From: Leptolyngbyaceae cyanobacterium clean351
GTDB lineage: Bacteria > Cyanobacteriota > Cyanobacteriia > DAIDHW01
Assembly (NCBI GenBank): GCA_027451865.1
Contig: DAIDHW010000001.1
Location: 620,353-684,352, forward strand
Direction: 5' to 3'
DNA: 64,000 nt
Position numbers and translations under genes: made by a program. The notes below the pieces were generated by a model. That model made no database searches. It worked only from the letters and a program-made list of their open reading frames with translations, and was not told the DNA's origin. Positions 18,128-27,074 of this stretch are shown here, one piece after another (the first letter of the stretch is position 1; each line of letters begins with the position of its first letter).

Positions 18128-18165
18128 GTATGTTAGATTGTAAAGGATTGTAAAGAATACCCCCC

Positions 18166-18363
18166 ATGGCAGTTATTCTTGCTGTTGTGCTTTTGATGCT
18201 GTCCTGGGCGATCCACCTGTTGCAGGAAGCTATGACCCGGAGGGAATTTTCCTTCTGGCTAGCGGGAGTGTTAGTGGCGGTGGCATCGGCAGCGACGGTA
18301 TATGTATACCTAATGATTCACAACTGTCTTTCCCAACTGAACCAGTTACACCCTGGTTTTTGA
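18166..18363 (+). CDS. Small two-segment membrane protein
   Basis: A 65-residue protein with an N-terminal hydrophobic segment (MAVILAVVLLMLSWAIHLL), a short charged turn (QEAMTRREFS) and a second hydrophobic segment (WLAGVLVAVASAATVYVYLM). No family is recognised. The tandem GATTGTAAAG copies just upstream (18136-18156) may form part of its promoter. Composition and codon use fit a real small gene, but conservation would need to be tested. Confidence 0.5.
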   Translation: MAVILAVVLLMLSWAIHLLQEAMTRREFSFWLAGVLVAVASAATVYVYLMIHNCLSQLNQLHPGF

Positions 18364-18390
18364 ACTGAGTTCCTGCTAGGCCCAGCTCGG

Positions 18391-18729
18391 TCAGTGAATC
18401 TGCTCAAGTAAATGCCGCCGCTTCTGTTCGAACTCTAGTTCGGTAATTAAACCCTCCGCCCGCAGCCGGTCTAGTTCACGGATGCCAGCAGTGATCCCCT
18501 GGACAGCTTCACCGTACTCCAGTCGACGGGGAGTCAGAAAGTACCAAAGAGCTTCTAGGGCGCTGGCTACCTGGGGAATCAAGGCCAGAGGAGAGCAGGA
18601 CAAGCCCAAGTATACTAGACCCCAGCCGTACTGGCCGAGATAGAACTTGTGCCAGCCGCTCAGGGGGAGGAGGGCCCCCGCCCCTGCGAGGAGAGCGGTG
18701 ACCAGGGGACTTCTAGGCTTCTGATCCAT
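18391..18729 (-). CDS. TM2 and SHOCT domain protein
   Basis: A 112-residue protein from the ATG at 18729. It has a TM2-like pair of hydrophobic segments (AGAGALLPLSGWHKFYLGQY then LGLSCSPLALIPQVA) and a C-terminal SHOCT-like helical hairpin (RELDRLRAEGLITELEFEQK). Function is unknown. The start lies inside the last codons of the carotenoid oxygenase gene (17-base overlap), so translation is probably coupled. Confidence 0.75.
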   Translation of the reverse strand: MDQKPRSPLVTALLAGAGALLPLSGWHKFYLGQYGWGLVYLGLSCSPLALIPQVASALEALWYFLTPRRLEYGEAVQGITAGIRELDRLRAEGLITELEFEQKRRHLLEQIH

Positions 18730-20164
18730 AGAGTGAGGGGACAAAACTGCCGTGTAAGCCGTAGGGGACCGCGTGACGGAGGGTCAAGCGAGCCAAGGGG
18801 CCGCGGGAAAAGTCGGCCGCATCAAGAATGACTAGAAAGGAGCGCTCCTGGGCGGCATCGTAGCCTAGGGAGAGGATCCAGCCCTCCTCTTCCCCAGGAC
18901 CGCGGGGGACAAACACTGGTTCCCCGACAAATCCCCGTGGCGCCGCACTCCAGACTTGCTCTTGGCCGGTGGCTAGATCGAATTTCATCAAGGCCTGGAG
19001 GGGGGCGTTCCCAGTAGGGTTATGGGCAGCGCCAGCGTAGAGGTAACGATAGGGTTGGCCTACGTAGTCCGGGTGCAGGGTCGGAAACTCACAGCAGCGG
19101 TTCCCCAAGGGCCGGCGCTGGACTTGACCGGTAGTTAAATCGAGCTGAAAGCGCCATAATTGACCAGGGTCAAGAGCATCGAAGTTGGTGTGGCGAAAGT
19201 CCTGGTTAGGGTCTACCCCGGGTAGGGAGGCGTAACAGATGGAGTCAACGGTTATTTGGTCAGGTTGGTTTTCCCAGGCGTTAGCGTGGTGAAAAACAAA
19301 CCCTGCCGGCGTCTGCAGAATTTGGGGTTTACCCTGGCCAGACCGGGGAATCACGAGGACCCGGGTGGGCTCTTGGGTACGAAACTCCAAGCATTCCCCG
19401 GCACCCCGCCAGCCCAACAGAAATGGTAGGGGGTTGAAGCGGACTGGATTTTGAAAAAACAGGCAATAGTTGGGGGTAAGGGCAAAGTCATGGATGAAGG
19501 CAAACCCCCCTACCGGGTGACTGTGGCGATTGACCAGGTGACCGGCTGCGTCTAGTTCGTAGAGGGTGATGACCGAGGACAGGCCAGTCTGGATGGCGAA
19601 GTCCACCAGCCGGGGTTCGCCGTTTACCCGGTCAATCCGGGGATGGGCAGCCAGGGAGCTTCCCAGAATTCCATCCAGGGTATCTAGGCCCAGGGTTTCC
19701 AGGGTGGCCGGGTCAAGGCGGTAGGGCAAGGCTGCCTCCCACAGCGCCAACAGTTTTCCCCCCCAGTAAACCACGTGGGTATTGGCAATATTTTTCAGGC
19801 GCAGGTCAAAGGCGTTAGCCAGCCAACCCCCGGGCTTAGGGGTACCAAAGACACCCCGGTAGAGGAACTTACCCGCTTTCTGCTCTGCCAGGTAACCAGC
19901 GGTGCGCACGTAGCGATTGCGGAAGTGGACTCGACCGTCTTTAAAGGTAAAGGCACAGATCATGCCGTCTCCATCAAAGGGGTGCTGGAGGCTTTGGCCA
20001 CCCCGCTCAAGCAACCCAGGCCCGTTGCGAAATAGGGTACCGCTCAAACCGGCCGGGATGGTTCCCTGGACGTCATCAATCCAGTAGCTGTGCTCTTGGG
20101 CAAGGGAACAGTATCCCCCACGCCAGTCTGCCAGGGTGTAGGAGGGAGGGTTGATGGTTTGCAT
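18713..20164 (-). CDS. Apocarotenoid oxygenase (RPE65/CCD family)
   Basis: This 483-residue protein closely follows the cyanobacterial apocarotenal-15,15'-oxygenase pattern. It has GTLFRNGPGLLERG, HPFDGDGM and DLRLKNIANTHVVYWGGKLL. The four iron-binding histidines are seen in SLAAHPRID, FAFIHDFAL, FVFHHANAWE and YGLHGSFVP. It should cleave apocarotenoids to retinal. It lies 13 bases after the folate-transporter-like gene on the same strand. Confidence 0.92.
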   Translation of the reverse strand: MQTINPPSYTLADWRGGYCSLAQEHSYWIDDVQGTIPAGLSGTLFRNGPGLLERGGQSLQHPFDGDGMICAFTFKDGRVHFRNRYVRTAGYLAEQKAGKFLYRGVFGTPKPGGWLANAFDLRLKNIANTHVVYWGGKLLALWEAALPYRLDPATLETLGLDTLDGILGSSLAAHPRIDRVNGEPRLVDFAIQTGLSSVITLYELDAAGHLVNRHSHPVGGFAFIHDFALTPNYCLFFQNPVRFNPLPFLLGWRGAGECLEFRTQEPTRVLVIPRSGQGKPQILQTPAGFVFHHANAWENQPDQITVDSICYASLPGVDPNQDFRHTNFDALDPGQLWRFQLDLTTGQVQRRPLGNRCCEFPTLHPDYVGQPYRYLYAGAAHNPTGNAPLQALMKFDLATGQEQVWSAAPRGFVGEPVFVPRGPGEEEGWILSLGYDAAQERSFLVILDAADFSRGPLARLTLRHAVPYGLHGSFVPSLYGSEA

Positions 20165-20177
20165 AGGAAGGGGGGAG

Positions 20178-21509
20178 TTAGTTGGGAATCAGTTGGGCGC
20201 GGGGCGATTCTGGAAGCTGCTCCAGGGGAAGACGGGTTTCCGGGAGACTCGCGGGCAGCCACCCCAGAAAAGCTAAGGGTAAAAGGGCACTGAGGTTAGC
20301 GATCACGACCAGGTTCCCCAGGGCCGAGAAATCCCCCTCGGTAATTCCTAACCAGTGGGTCAGGAGGGCCCCGAGCTCGTGGGACACCAGGCCCGCTCCG
20401 TTACTGACGGACATTAGCAGGGCAAACAGAGTCGCTTCGATCCCCGGAGGACACAGACGGGCTGCCAGCACGAGCACCGGCATGTAAGCAATTTGACTCA
20501 TGACCGTTAACACCAGGCGGTCCCCGAGGCTAAACCAGTGGTCATCAATCCCCAAAGCCCGGTTGGTGTGAGTTACCAGCAGCAACACCGACAAACCTAA
20601 CAGGGAAGAGAGCACTGTCCCCCAACCAAAAATCACTCGGAAGGGGACGTCCTTAAGAAAACGCTGAAACAGCCAGATGCCGACCAAAGAGGCAATACTC
20701 CCCACCATCCGCACCTGTCCTAGGAACTCGGGGGTGAAGCCGAGCTCGTTGGTGCTGAAGAAGAAGAACGCCGAGTCGGCGCTCGGAGTTGCCTGCCAAA
20801 GGAAGAGAAATAGGGTAGGCAAAAGAATTGATTTTTGGGAGAGGGCTTGGCGGAGCTGCCGCAGGTGGGGTTTGAGGGCAATGGCCCCGTCCCCAGAACT
20901 TTTGCGGTCACTGATGAGCAGGGCCGAGCCACAGGTGAGCAGAGGGAAACCCGCTGTCAGGAGGAAAACCTGGTTGGGGGTCAGATAGAGAAGCAACAGC
21001 CCACTCAGGTAGGCAGTCAGGATACTCCCGACCGCAGAAGCTCCCCAGCACAGGGACTGGAGGGAACCCATAGCGGCAGTGGATTCGTGGCGGGCTCGTT
21101 CCACCACTAGGGCATCGACGATCACATCCCCGACCGCCACCGACAGGGAGCAAAGCACCATCACCAGGGTGGCGGTAGCCGAGTCCCGGACCAGGGTAGC
21201 CAGAGCCAACCAGCCGCAGCAACCAAGTAGGCCAGCCAGAATCAAGTAGGAACGGCGGTGGTATCCCCACAGGGGCAAGCTATCGGAGAAAAGACCAAAT
21301 AGGGGCTTGACTATCCAGGGTAGGGCAGCAATCCCCAGGAGGGCTGACACTTGGGCGGGGCTCAATCCGAGACTGTCTTTGAGGAAAAAGCTCACCGCCA
21401 GTCGGGCGATTCCCAGCACTCCTTGAACCAGATACACCAGGAGGATAGCTAGTAATTCAGGGGTAGGCTTATGACCAGCCAACAGGGTCTTGAGGAACCA
21501 ATTTGTCAT
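20178..21509 (-). CDS. BT1/FBT-family folate-biopterin transporter (MFS)
   Basis: A 443-residue membrane protein with 12 likely membrane segments. It carries the family's signature regions LPWIVKPLFGLFSDSLPLWG and VGDVIVDALVVERARHES near residues 65-85 and 125-145. These match the folate/biopterin transporter family shared by cyanobacteria, plastids and trypanosomatids. I infer folate or pterin transport. It heads a probable operon with carotenoid oxygenase and the TM2/SHOCT gene. Confidence 0.88.
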   Translation of the reverse strand: MTNWFLKTLLAGHKPTPELLAILLVYLVQGVLGIARLAVSFFLKDSLGLSPAQVSALLGIAALPWIVKPLFGLFSDSLPLWGYHRRSYLILAGLLGCCGWLALATLVRDSATATLVMVLCSLSVAVGDVIVDALVVERARHESTAAMGSLQSLCWGASAVGSILTAYLSGLLLLYLTPNQVFLLTAGFPLLTCGSALLISDRKSSGDGAIALKPHLRQLRQALSQKSILLPTLFLFLWQATPSADSAFFFFSTNELGFTPEFLGQVRMVGSIASLVGIWLFQRFLKDVPFRVIFGWGTVLSSLLGLSVLLLVTHTNRALGIDDHWFSLGDRLVLTVMSQIAYMPVLVLAARLCPPGIEATLFALLMSVSNGAGLVSHELGALLTHWLGITEGDFSALGNLVVIANLSALLPLAFLGWLPASLPETRLPLEQLPESPRAQLIPN

Positions 21510-21587
21510 GCCAGCTCTTTCGTAAACAAATATTAATTACCCCCCATACTAAACCTGAATCAGCAGCCTTGCCTAGCGGGGGCGCAC

Positions 21588-23093
21588 TCAGGGGGGGGAA
21601 GGAGGAGAAATCCGGGTGCGGCGGGGGTCCCCAAACCGGCGCTTGAGGCTGCGCAGGTCTCGCTTGATCACCTTGAGGAGCTCCCGGCGTTCCTGGAGAT
21701 ACCTTTGCAGCTGGCCTGCTCGGGAAACTAGCTGTGCTTGTTCCTGTTCAAGGGCCGCTTGTTCAAGGCTAATTAGTTGCCCTAGGGGAACCGCCAGAAC
21801 CGCCTCCACCTGCTCAACACTCAGTTGCAGCTGTTCGCCCAGGGCGGCCTTAGCAGCAACCCGGTCCCGAGCCTGGCGCAGCACGAGGATTACCTGGTCA
21901 AGGTTTTCTAGAGCTCGTAGGATTCCCGCCACCACCTGCTGGCGGGTTTGAGTTTGCCCGAGCTCGTAGGTATAGCGGCGGCGCAGGGTCTGCTCCCGAA
22001 ATTGAATAAATTCTTCTAGGATTTGCTTGAGGGTCAGCTGTCGGGGTTGGCCGTCGACAATAGCCAGGAAAATAACCCCGAAGTTGCTCTCTAGGGCAGT
22101 TTGCTTGTGCAGCTGCATGAGGACCTCAGGGGGGTTTACCTCCCGCCGCAGTTCTAGCACTACCCGCATTCCCTCCCGGTCACTTTCATCGCGCAGGTCA
22201 GCGATACCCACCAGGTGCCCTTCCGTGACCAGTTGAGCTACCTTTTCAATCCAAGCTGCCTTATTAACCGCGTAGGGGAGCTCCTCTACCACCATGAGAG
22301 TGCGCTGCTGCCGGCCGCGCTTGCCCTGCTCTAGGTGAGTGCGGCCGCGAACGGTGATAGTCCCTCGGCCGGTGGTGTAGGCCTCGCGGATTCCCTGGGG
22401 GTTGATGATCTCTCCACCCCCCGGAAAGTCCGGCCCGGGGATGAGTTGCAGAAGTTGCTCAGCCCCTAGGTCTGGATGGTCAATCAGGGCGATCAACCCC
22501 TCCACCACCTCCCCTAGGTTGTGGGGGGGGATGTGGGTGGCCATCCCCACGGCAATCCCGGTGCTGCCATTCAGGAGCAAAAAAGGCAATTGGGCAGGTA
22601 ACACCTGGGGCTCCTGGTGGGAGCCATCAAAGTTAGGGGCATAATCCACTGCCTGGGGGCTCACCTCCGCCAAGAGAGCCTCATGGCTGATGCCGGCTAG
22701 GCGAGTTTCGGTGTAGCGCATGGCCGCCGCCGGGTCGTTGTCTAGGGAGCCAAAGTTACCATGGCCACCTAGGAGGGGATAGCGACAGTTAAAGTCTTGC
22801 ACTAGGCGCACTAGGGCATCGTAGACGGCCTGGTCCCCGTGGGGGTGGTACTTCCCCAGCACATCTCCCACTACTCGGGCGCACTTGCGGTAAGGGCGCT
22901 GGGGGGTCAAACCCAGTTCGTGTACCGCGTAGAGGATACGCCGATGAACAGGTTTTAGTCCATCACGCACATCCGGCAAGGCCCGACCGATAATGACGCT
23001 CATGGCGTATTCCAGGTAGGACCGCTGCATCTCCCGGTGCAGGGCTGTAGGTACTACCTGGTCCCCAAAGGAGAGCTTCAGTTGTTTAGCCAT
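21588..23093 (-). CDS. DNA gyrase/topoisomerase IV subunit A-like protein lacking the C-terminal domain
   Basis: A ~501-residue protein (start MAKQLKLSFGDQVV, ATG at 23093). It has the full breakage-reunion core: YAMSVIIGRALPDVRDGLKP, KYHPHGDQAVYDALV, the catalytic tyrosine in AMRYTETRLA, GIAVGMATHIPPHN and the tower/coiled-coil. It ends at RRFGDPRRTRISPPSPP, just where the beta-pinwheel DNA-wrapping domain of GyrA would begin. The C-terminal ~300 residues of a normal GyrA are absent, and the next gene leaves no room for them. The stop follows a run of eight C. Confidence 0.88.
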   Translation of the reverse strand: MAKQLKLSFGDQVVPTALHREMQRSYLEYAMSVIIGRALPDVRDGLKPVHRRILYAVHELGLTPQRPYRKCARVVGDVLGKYHPHGDQAVYDALVRLVQDFNCRYPLLGGHGNFGSLDNDPAAAMRYTETRLAGISHEALLAEVSPQAVDYAPNFDGSHQEPQVLPAQLPFLLLNGSTGIAVGMATHIPPHNLGEVVEGLIALIDHPDLGAEQLLQLIPGPDFPGGGEIINPQGIREAYTTGRGTITVRGRTHLEQGKRGRQQRTLMVVEELPYAVNKAAWIEKVAQLVTEGHLVGIADLRDESDREGMRVVLELRREVNPPEVLMQLHKQTALESNFGVIFLAIVDGQPRQLTLKQILEEFIQFREQTLRRRYTYELGQTQTRQQVVAGILRALENLDQVILVLRQARDRVAAKAALGEQLQLSVEQVEAVLAVPLGQLISLEQAALEQEQAQLVSRAGQLQRYLQERRELLKVIKRDLRSLKRRFGDPRRTRISPPSPP

Positions 23094-23346
23094 GGGAAAA
23101 AACCGGGTTAGCCGACCACTAGGGATCATAGCCTAGGTCTATCCTGAAGCCTGGATTTTTTGGTATTTAGGTATTGAAACATAAGCTGCTACCCCGCCCC
23201 CAAGTAACCTAACCTGGAGGAGTCAAGGCTAGTAGTTTAGAGATACTGATGGCGCTTCGCCCCTAATTAGGCTACCGTGTGTAGACGACTGCAGCCGGAG
23301 TCTGTCCCGATAACTAAGCCCCCGAGCCGATTTGCCATGACTCCCC

Positions 23347-23745
23347 ATGAAGAAGGTTTTGATCGTTGAAGATGACCCCCTCAATATCCGGGTCTTTACC
23401 AAGGTCCTAGACAAGTGGGGGGGGATTGAGAGTCGGCATACGGAAAATGTAACAGAGGTGCTAGAAGCGGCCGAGACAAGGGCAGTTGATTTGATCTTGC
23501 TCGATGTGTCCCTGGCTCACAGCGTCTACAAGGGCCGGACTGTAGACGGCATCGCCATTAGCCGCATCCTCAAGGGCGATCCCCGCACGGCAGCCGTCCC
23601 CGTGGTTTTGGTTACTGCCCACGCCATGAGCGGGGACCAAGACCACTTCCTGCGCGAGAGCGGTGCCGACGCCTACGTGGCTAAGCCGGTTACCGACCAC
23701 CAGGAATTCGTCGCCATCATTCACAACCTAATTGCCGGCTCTTGA
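23347..23745 (+). CDS. CheY/DivK-like response regulator
   Basis: This 132-residue single receiver domain has acidic pocket VEDD (residues 7-10), phospho-acceptor Asp in LILLDVSLA (~54), the Thr switch in VLVTAHAM and the conserved Lys in VAKPVTD. There is no output domain, so it should act by protein binding. The sensor kinase is not in the window. The lipase-like gene starts 4 bases downstream. Confidence 0.9.
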   Translation: MKKVLIVEDDPLNIRVFTKVLDKWGGIESRHTENVTEVLEAAETRAVDLILLDVSLAHSVYKGRTVDGIAISRILKGDPRTAAVPVVLVTAHAMSGDQDHFLRESGADAYVAKPVTDHQEFVAIIHNLIAGS

Positions 23746-23749
23746 ACCT

Positions 23750-24415
23750 ATGGGAGCACCAATTGTCATCTTGCCAGGTTATCTGGCGGGGGCGCAGGCC
23801 TACGAGCCTCTCCGTCAAGGGCTGATCAGCCAGGGGCACCCGGCAGTCACTGTTCCCCTACGCTGGTGGGACTGGCTGCCCACCGTGGGGGGACGGTCCA
23901 TGGAACCCATCCTCCGGGCCCTAGATGACACTGTCAAGGCCCTAGCCGGCACCAAACAGGTGAATCTGGTCTGCCACTCGGCCGGCGGCTGGATTGCTCG
24001 GATCTACCTGGGTGAGCAGCCCTACCGGGGTCGCCAGTGGGCCCGCCATCCCCAGGTGCAGCACCTGGTAACCCTGGGCACCCCCCACGTCAGTCAGGAA
24101 CCCTGGACGCGCAGTAACCTAGATTTCGTCAACCAAAACTACCCCGGGGCCTTCCATCCCGAGGTGAACTACATCTGTGTGGCTGGGAAAGCCGTATTTG
24201 GGAGTGGTTGGGACAACTGGGTAGCCTGCAATAGTTACCGTCTTACGGTTGGGGAAAGCACCTGCTGGGGGGATGGGATCACCCCTGTGGCTGCTGCCCA
24301 CCTGGCGGGAGCGACAAATCTGACCCTGGAGGGGGTTTACCATTCTCCCCGGCCCGGCCGGCTTTGGTATGGATCCCCAGAAACAACCCCAGCGTGGCTA
24401 GACCTCCTTAGCTAA
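23750..24415 (+). CDS. Lipase-like alpha/beta hydrolase
   Basis: A 221-residue protein from the ATG at 23750 (MGAPIVILPGYLAGAQAYEP). It has the lipase elbow LVCHSAGGWIARIY around residues 74-87, with Ser nucleophile, and TLGTPHVSQEP after strand 6. A C-terminal His is in GVYHSPRPG. It resembles cyanobacterial and plant triacylglycerol-lipase-like hydrolases. The substrate is unknown. It overlaps the convergent hfq by 8 bases. Confidence 0.8.
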   Translation: MGAPIVILPGYLAGAQAYEPLRQGLISQGHPAVTVPLRWWDWLPTVGGRSMEPILRALDDTVKALAGTKQVNLVCHSAGGWIARIYLGEQPYRGRQWARHPQVQHLVTLGTPHVSQEPWTRSNLDFVNQNYPGAFHPEVNYICVAGKAVFGSGWDNWVACNSYRLTVGESTCWGDGITPVAAAHLAGATNLTLEGVYHSPRPGRLWYGSPETTPAWLDLLS

Positions 24416-24629
24416 GGGGAATAATTTCCACGTAGGCTAGGGAGTGGAACCAAACCAGACGCGTCCGCTGGTCATCAGCTAAGAGACATAAACAATGGGG
24501 GTCCTGCCAACGGATCTTACCTTGTAGTTCTTCTCCCGTGGTCAACATCACCCTCACATGGGCCTTATCTCGCACCAGCATTTGCAGGTGTCGGACACTC
24601 GGCAGACCGGTCTCTAGTTCACTGGCCAC
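24408..24629 (-). CDS. hfq: Cyanobacterial Hfq-like protein
   Basis: A 73-residue Sm-fold protein (ETGLPSVRHLQMLVRDKAHV; LTTGEELQGKIRWQDPHCLC) matching the divergent cyanobacterial Hfq lineage. Hfq proteins form hexamers; in cyanobacteria the protein is linked to type IV pilus function more than to classical RNA pairing. Placement divergent from dapF, 50 bases apart, is a known cyanobacterial arrangement and supports the call. Confidence 0.85.
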   Translation of the reverse strand: MASELETGLPSVRHLQMLVRDKAHVRVMLTTGEELQGKIRWQDPHCLCLLADDQRTRLVWFHSLAYVEIIPLS

Positions 24630-24679
24630 AGTTTATCCTGCCTCCTGATAGCATATCTACACCCTAACGCCCCTGACCC

Positions 24680-25507
24680 ATGCCTCAGCAGTTCTGCAAA
24701 TACCAAGGCCTCGGCAATGATTTTATCCTGATCGACAACCGGGCCACCTGCACTCCCCTGGTTACTCCAGCCCAGGCAGTCCAGTGGTGTGACCGACACT
24801 TTGGGGTGGGGGCAGACGGGGTGATCCTGGCCTTACCGGGAGAGGGGGAAGCGGACTACACCATGCGGATCTTTAACGCCGACGGCTCTGAGCCAGAGAT
24901 GTGCGGCAATGGCATCCGATGTCTGGCCCAATTCTTAGCTAGCCACGGTGCCCAGCGGACCTGTCAGATCGCCACAGGGGCAGGGTTAATCCGCACCGAA
25001 GTCCGCACTGACCACCAGGTGACCGTAGACATGGGTAAACCCCGGCTAAGGGCCCAGGATATCCCCACCACCCTCGGGGCTCCAGACCAGCCCGTCATCG
25101 ACCTCCCCCTGAGCGCCGCCGGCCAAACCTGGTCAGTTACCAGCGTTAGTATGGGCAACCCCCACTGCGTGGTATTTGTCCCCGATCTGGCCGCCGTCTG
25201 TCTCGGGGAGCTTGGGCCTCAGTTTGAACATCACCCCGCCTTCCCCCAGCGCACCAACACTGAGTTTGTCCAGGTCCTGGCCCCTGACCTCCTGGCGGTA
25301 AAGGTGTGGGAACGGGGGGCCGGGGCTACCCTGGCCTGTGGCACCGGGGCCTGTGCAGTGTTAGTGGCGGCAGTGCTCAACCACCACAGCCCGAGGGCAG
25401 CTGTGGTCCGCTTACCAGGGGGGGATTTGGCGATCAGCTGGTCGACGGAGGATGAGCACCTGTTCATGACTGGGCCAGCCCTAGAGGTATTTAGGGGGGA
25501 AATTTAG
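24680..25507 (+). CDS. dapF: Diaminopimelate epimerase
   Basis: This 275-residue enzyme converts LL- to meso-diaminopimelate for lysine and peptidoglycan. It starts [20 protein letters not shown]. Both catalytic cysteines are present, in [13 protein letters not shown] and [13 protein letters not shown]. Length is normal. It is divergent from hfq. Confidence 0.96.
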   Translation: MPQQFCKYQGLGNDFILIDNRATCTPLVTPAQAVQWCDRHFGVGADGVILALPGEGEADYTMRIFNADGSEPEMCGNGIRCLAQFLASHGAQRTCQIATGAGLIRTEVRTDHQVTVDMGKPRLRAQDIPTTLGAPDQPVIDLPLSAAGQTWSVTSVSMGNPHCVVFVPDLAAVCLGELGPQFEHHPAFPQRTNTEFVQVLAPDLLAVKVWERGAGATLACGTGACAVLVAAVLNHHSPRAAVVRLPGGDLAISWSTEDEHLFMTGPALEVFRGEI

Positions 25508-25575
25508 GGGACTCCTTGCAACAAAACTTAAGTAACAAAATCCCTGTCTCGGGGTGCAAGCATAGTAGCCTAGGT

Positions 25576-25605
25576 TTGACAGCACCTGACGACAGTCGAT
25601 ATAAA
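25576..25605 (+). promoter_or_regulatory. Candidate sigma-70 promoter before psaE
   Basis: TTGACA (25576-25581) is followed after 18 bases by TATAAA (25600-25605). The predicted start would fall at the Shine-Dalgarno AGGAG (25610-25614), giving a very short leader, so it may be a chance match or the true start may lie elsewhere. Confidence 0.4.
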
Positions 25606-25623
25606 ACCCAGGAGAAGAAATTC

Positions 25624-25860
25624 ATGGCTATTCAGCGTGGTTCCAAGGTCCGCATCCTGCGCAAGGAATCCTACTGGTATAACGATATTGGCACGGTGGC
25701 TTCCATCGACCCGAGTGGGATCAAGTACTCGGCCATTGTTCGCTTTGACCGGGTTAACTACAGTGGCTACAGTGGTAGTGCCTCCGGTGTCAATACCAAC
25801 AATTTTGCCCTGAGTGAACTGCAAGAAGTAGCCCCTCCCGCTAAGAAAGCCACTAAGTAG
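25624..25860 (+). CDS. psaE: Photosystem I reaction center subunit IV (PsaE)
   Basis: This 78-residue SH3-like subunit on the stromal/cytoplasmic side of photosystem I supports ferredoxin docking and cyclic flow. [40 protein letters not shown] and [10 protein letters not shown] are diagnostic. An extra Gly/Ser-rich stretch ([10 protein letters not shown]) lengthens the loop before NTNNF. The tail is Lys/Ala-rich. ATG at 25624 has AGGAG 9 bases upstream; the frame upstream to 25516 is not conserved-looking. Confidence 0.96.
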   Translation: MAIQRGSKVRILRKESYWYNDIGTVASIDPSGIKYSAIVRFDRVNYSGYSGSASGVNTNNFALSELQEVAPPAKKATK

Positions 25861-25867
25861 ACCGCCA

Positions 25868-26710
25868 GTGCCCGAACTGCCGGAAGTAGAAACTGTCTGC
25901 CGCGGCCTAAACCAGCTGACCCTCCACCAACCCATTCGGGGGGGAGAAGTTCTCCTGGAGCGGACCTTGGCTTTCCCCCTTGACCCTGTAGCCTTCCTAA
26001 GCGGGCTGCAGGGTTTTGCCTTGAAAAGATGGCAACGGCGCGGCAAGTACCTGCTCGGGCAACTAGAAGGGGGGGGATGGTTGGTAGTGCATCTGCGCAT
26101 GACTGGCCAGTTGCTCTGGGTAACGGAACCCCAACCCGTAGCCAGGCACACCCGGGTGCGGCTTTTTTTTCCTGCTGACCGGGAGTTGCGCTTTCTAGAC
26201 CAGCGCACCTTTGGCCGCCTTTGGTGGGTGGGGGCAGCCCAGGATCTAGAGCAAGTCATCCCTGGACTAGCTCGTCTAGGACCTGAACCAGACAGCCCTG
26301 GCTTTTCGGCTCCCTACCTTCTCGAGGCTTTGCGTTCCCGCCGCCAAGCTGTCAAAACCGCCCTCCTCAACCAGGGTTTGGTCGCCGGCTTAGGCAACAT
26401 TTACGCCGATGAGGCTTTGTTTGTAGCCGGAATAAACCCGTTTACCCGGGGGATACAACTGAAACCGGCCCAGGTTAACCAGTTGTGGGAGGCTATCACC
26501 CAGGTACTGGGGCAAAGCATCAGTTTAGGGGGGACCACCTTTAGCACCTTCCTCAACCCCCATGGGGTAAACGGCAAGTACGGGGGGACTGCTTGGGTGT
26601 ACGGCCGCTTTGGCCAGCCCTGTCGGGTCTGTCAGACCCCCATTGAGAAATTGCGGCTAGGTGGTCGCTCAACTCATTTTTGTCCCCATTGTCAAGGTCC
26701 TGTTACCTGA
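25868..26710 (+). CDS. mutM: Formamidopyrimidine-DNA glycosylase
   Basis: This 280-residue base-excision repair enzyme removes oxidised purines such as 8-oxoguanine. It starts with PELPEVETV after a GTG start; Pro1 and Glu2 are catalytic. It contains VHLRMTGQLLW, the H2TH region with NQGLVAGLGNIYADEALF, and a C-terminal zinc finger (CRVCQ...FCPHCQ). It lies 7 bases after psaE, an operon-like spacing seen in other cyanobacteria. Confidence 0.95.
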   Translation: MPELPEVETVCRGLNQLTLHQPIRGGEVLLERTLAFPLDPVAFLSGLQGFALKRWQRRGKYLLGQLEGGGWLVVHLRMTGQLLWVTEPQPVARHTRVRLFFPADRELRFLDQRTFGRLWWVGAAQDLEQVIPGLARLGPEPDSPGFSAPYLLEALRSRRQAVKTALLNQGLVAGLGNIYADEALFVAGINPFTRGIQLKPAQVNQLWEAITQVLGQSISLGGTTFSTFLNPHGVNGKYGGTAWVYGRFGQPCRVCQTPIEKLRLGGRSTHFCPHCQGPVT

Positions 26711-27074
26711 TCTGAGGCTTTTCCAGGGGGTTTTGAGACCACACTCGGCCAAAGTGTAGTAAGATTTCTGCAGTTCCTGGCCAGCCTGGCTGCCAAGAAG
26801 GCGGGTGATGTGAGTCTCCGCTAGAAAACTCTCTACCCCAGAGTCAAAGTAGTCTCATGCGGCAGTCATCAGTTACCACAGTGAGCAACTCTCGTCAGAA
26901 GTCCTTGGGTCTTCCTTGGGAAAAGCTTACCGGTGACGCGAGTGTGCGGTGTGCGAGCACGCCAAGTGAACCAAGTCACCAAAACCTGAGGAGCATGGTA
27001 GCCCCTGGATTTCCCCCTTCCTTGATCCTGTACCCCCCCGTGCCTCAGGGCATGGGTCTAGTGGAGCGTCTTTG
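26711..27074. other. Intergenic region, no convincing gene
   Basis: This 364-base stretch between mutM and the response regulator contains an open frame (26857-27075, plus strand) that ends TGATG onto the regulator. Its composition is unlike its neighbours and it has no clear ribosome binding site. I see no RNA gene or clear terminator here. It may be a long leader for the response regulator. Confidence 0.4.

Noticed and set aside
20182-20487. Plus-strand open frames opposite the folate transporter
   Set aside because: These are Arg/Ser-rich shadow frames of a clear membrane protein gene.
25516-25623. N-terminal extension of PsaE
   Set aside because: PsaE starts at MAIQRGSKV with a good ribosome site; the upstream frame contains promoter-like sequence.
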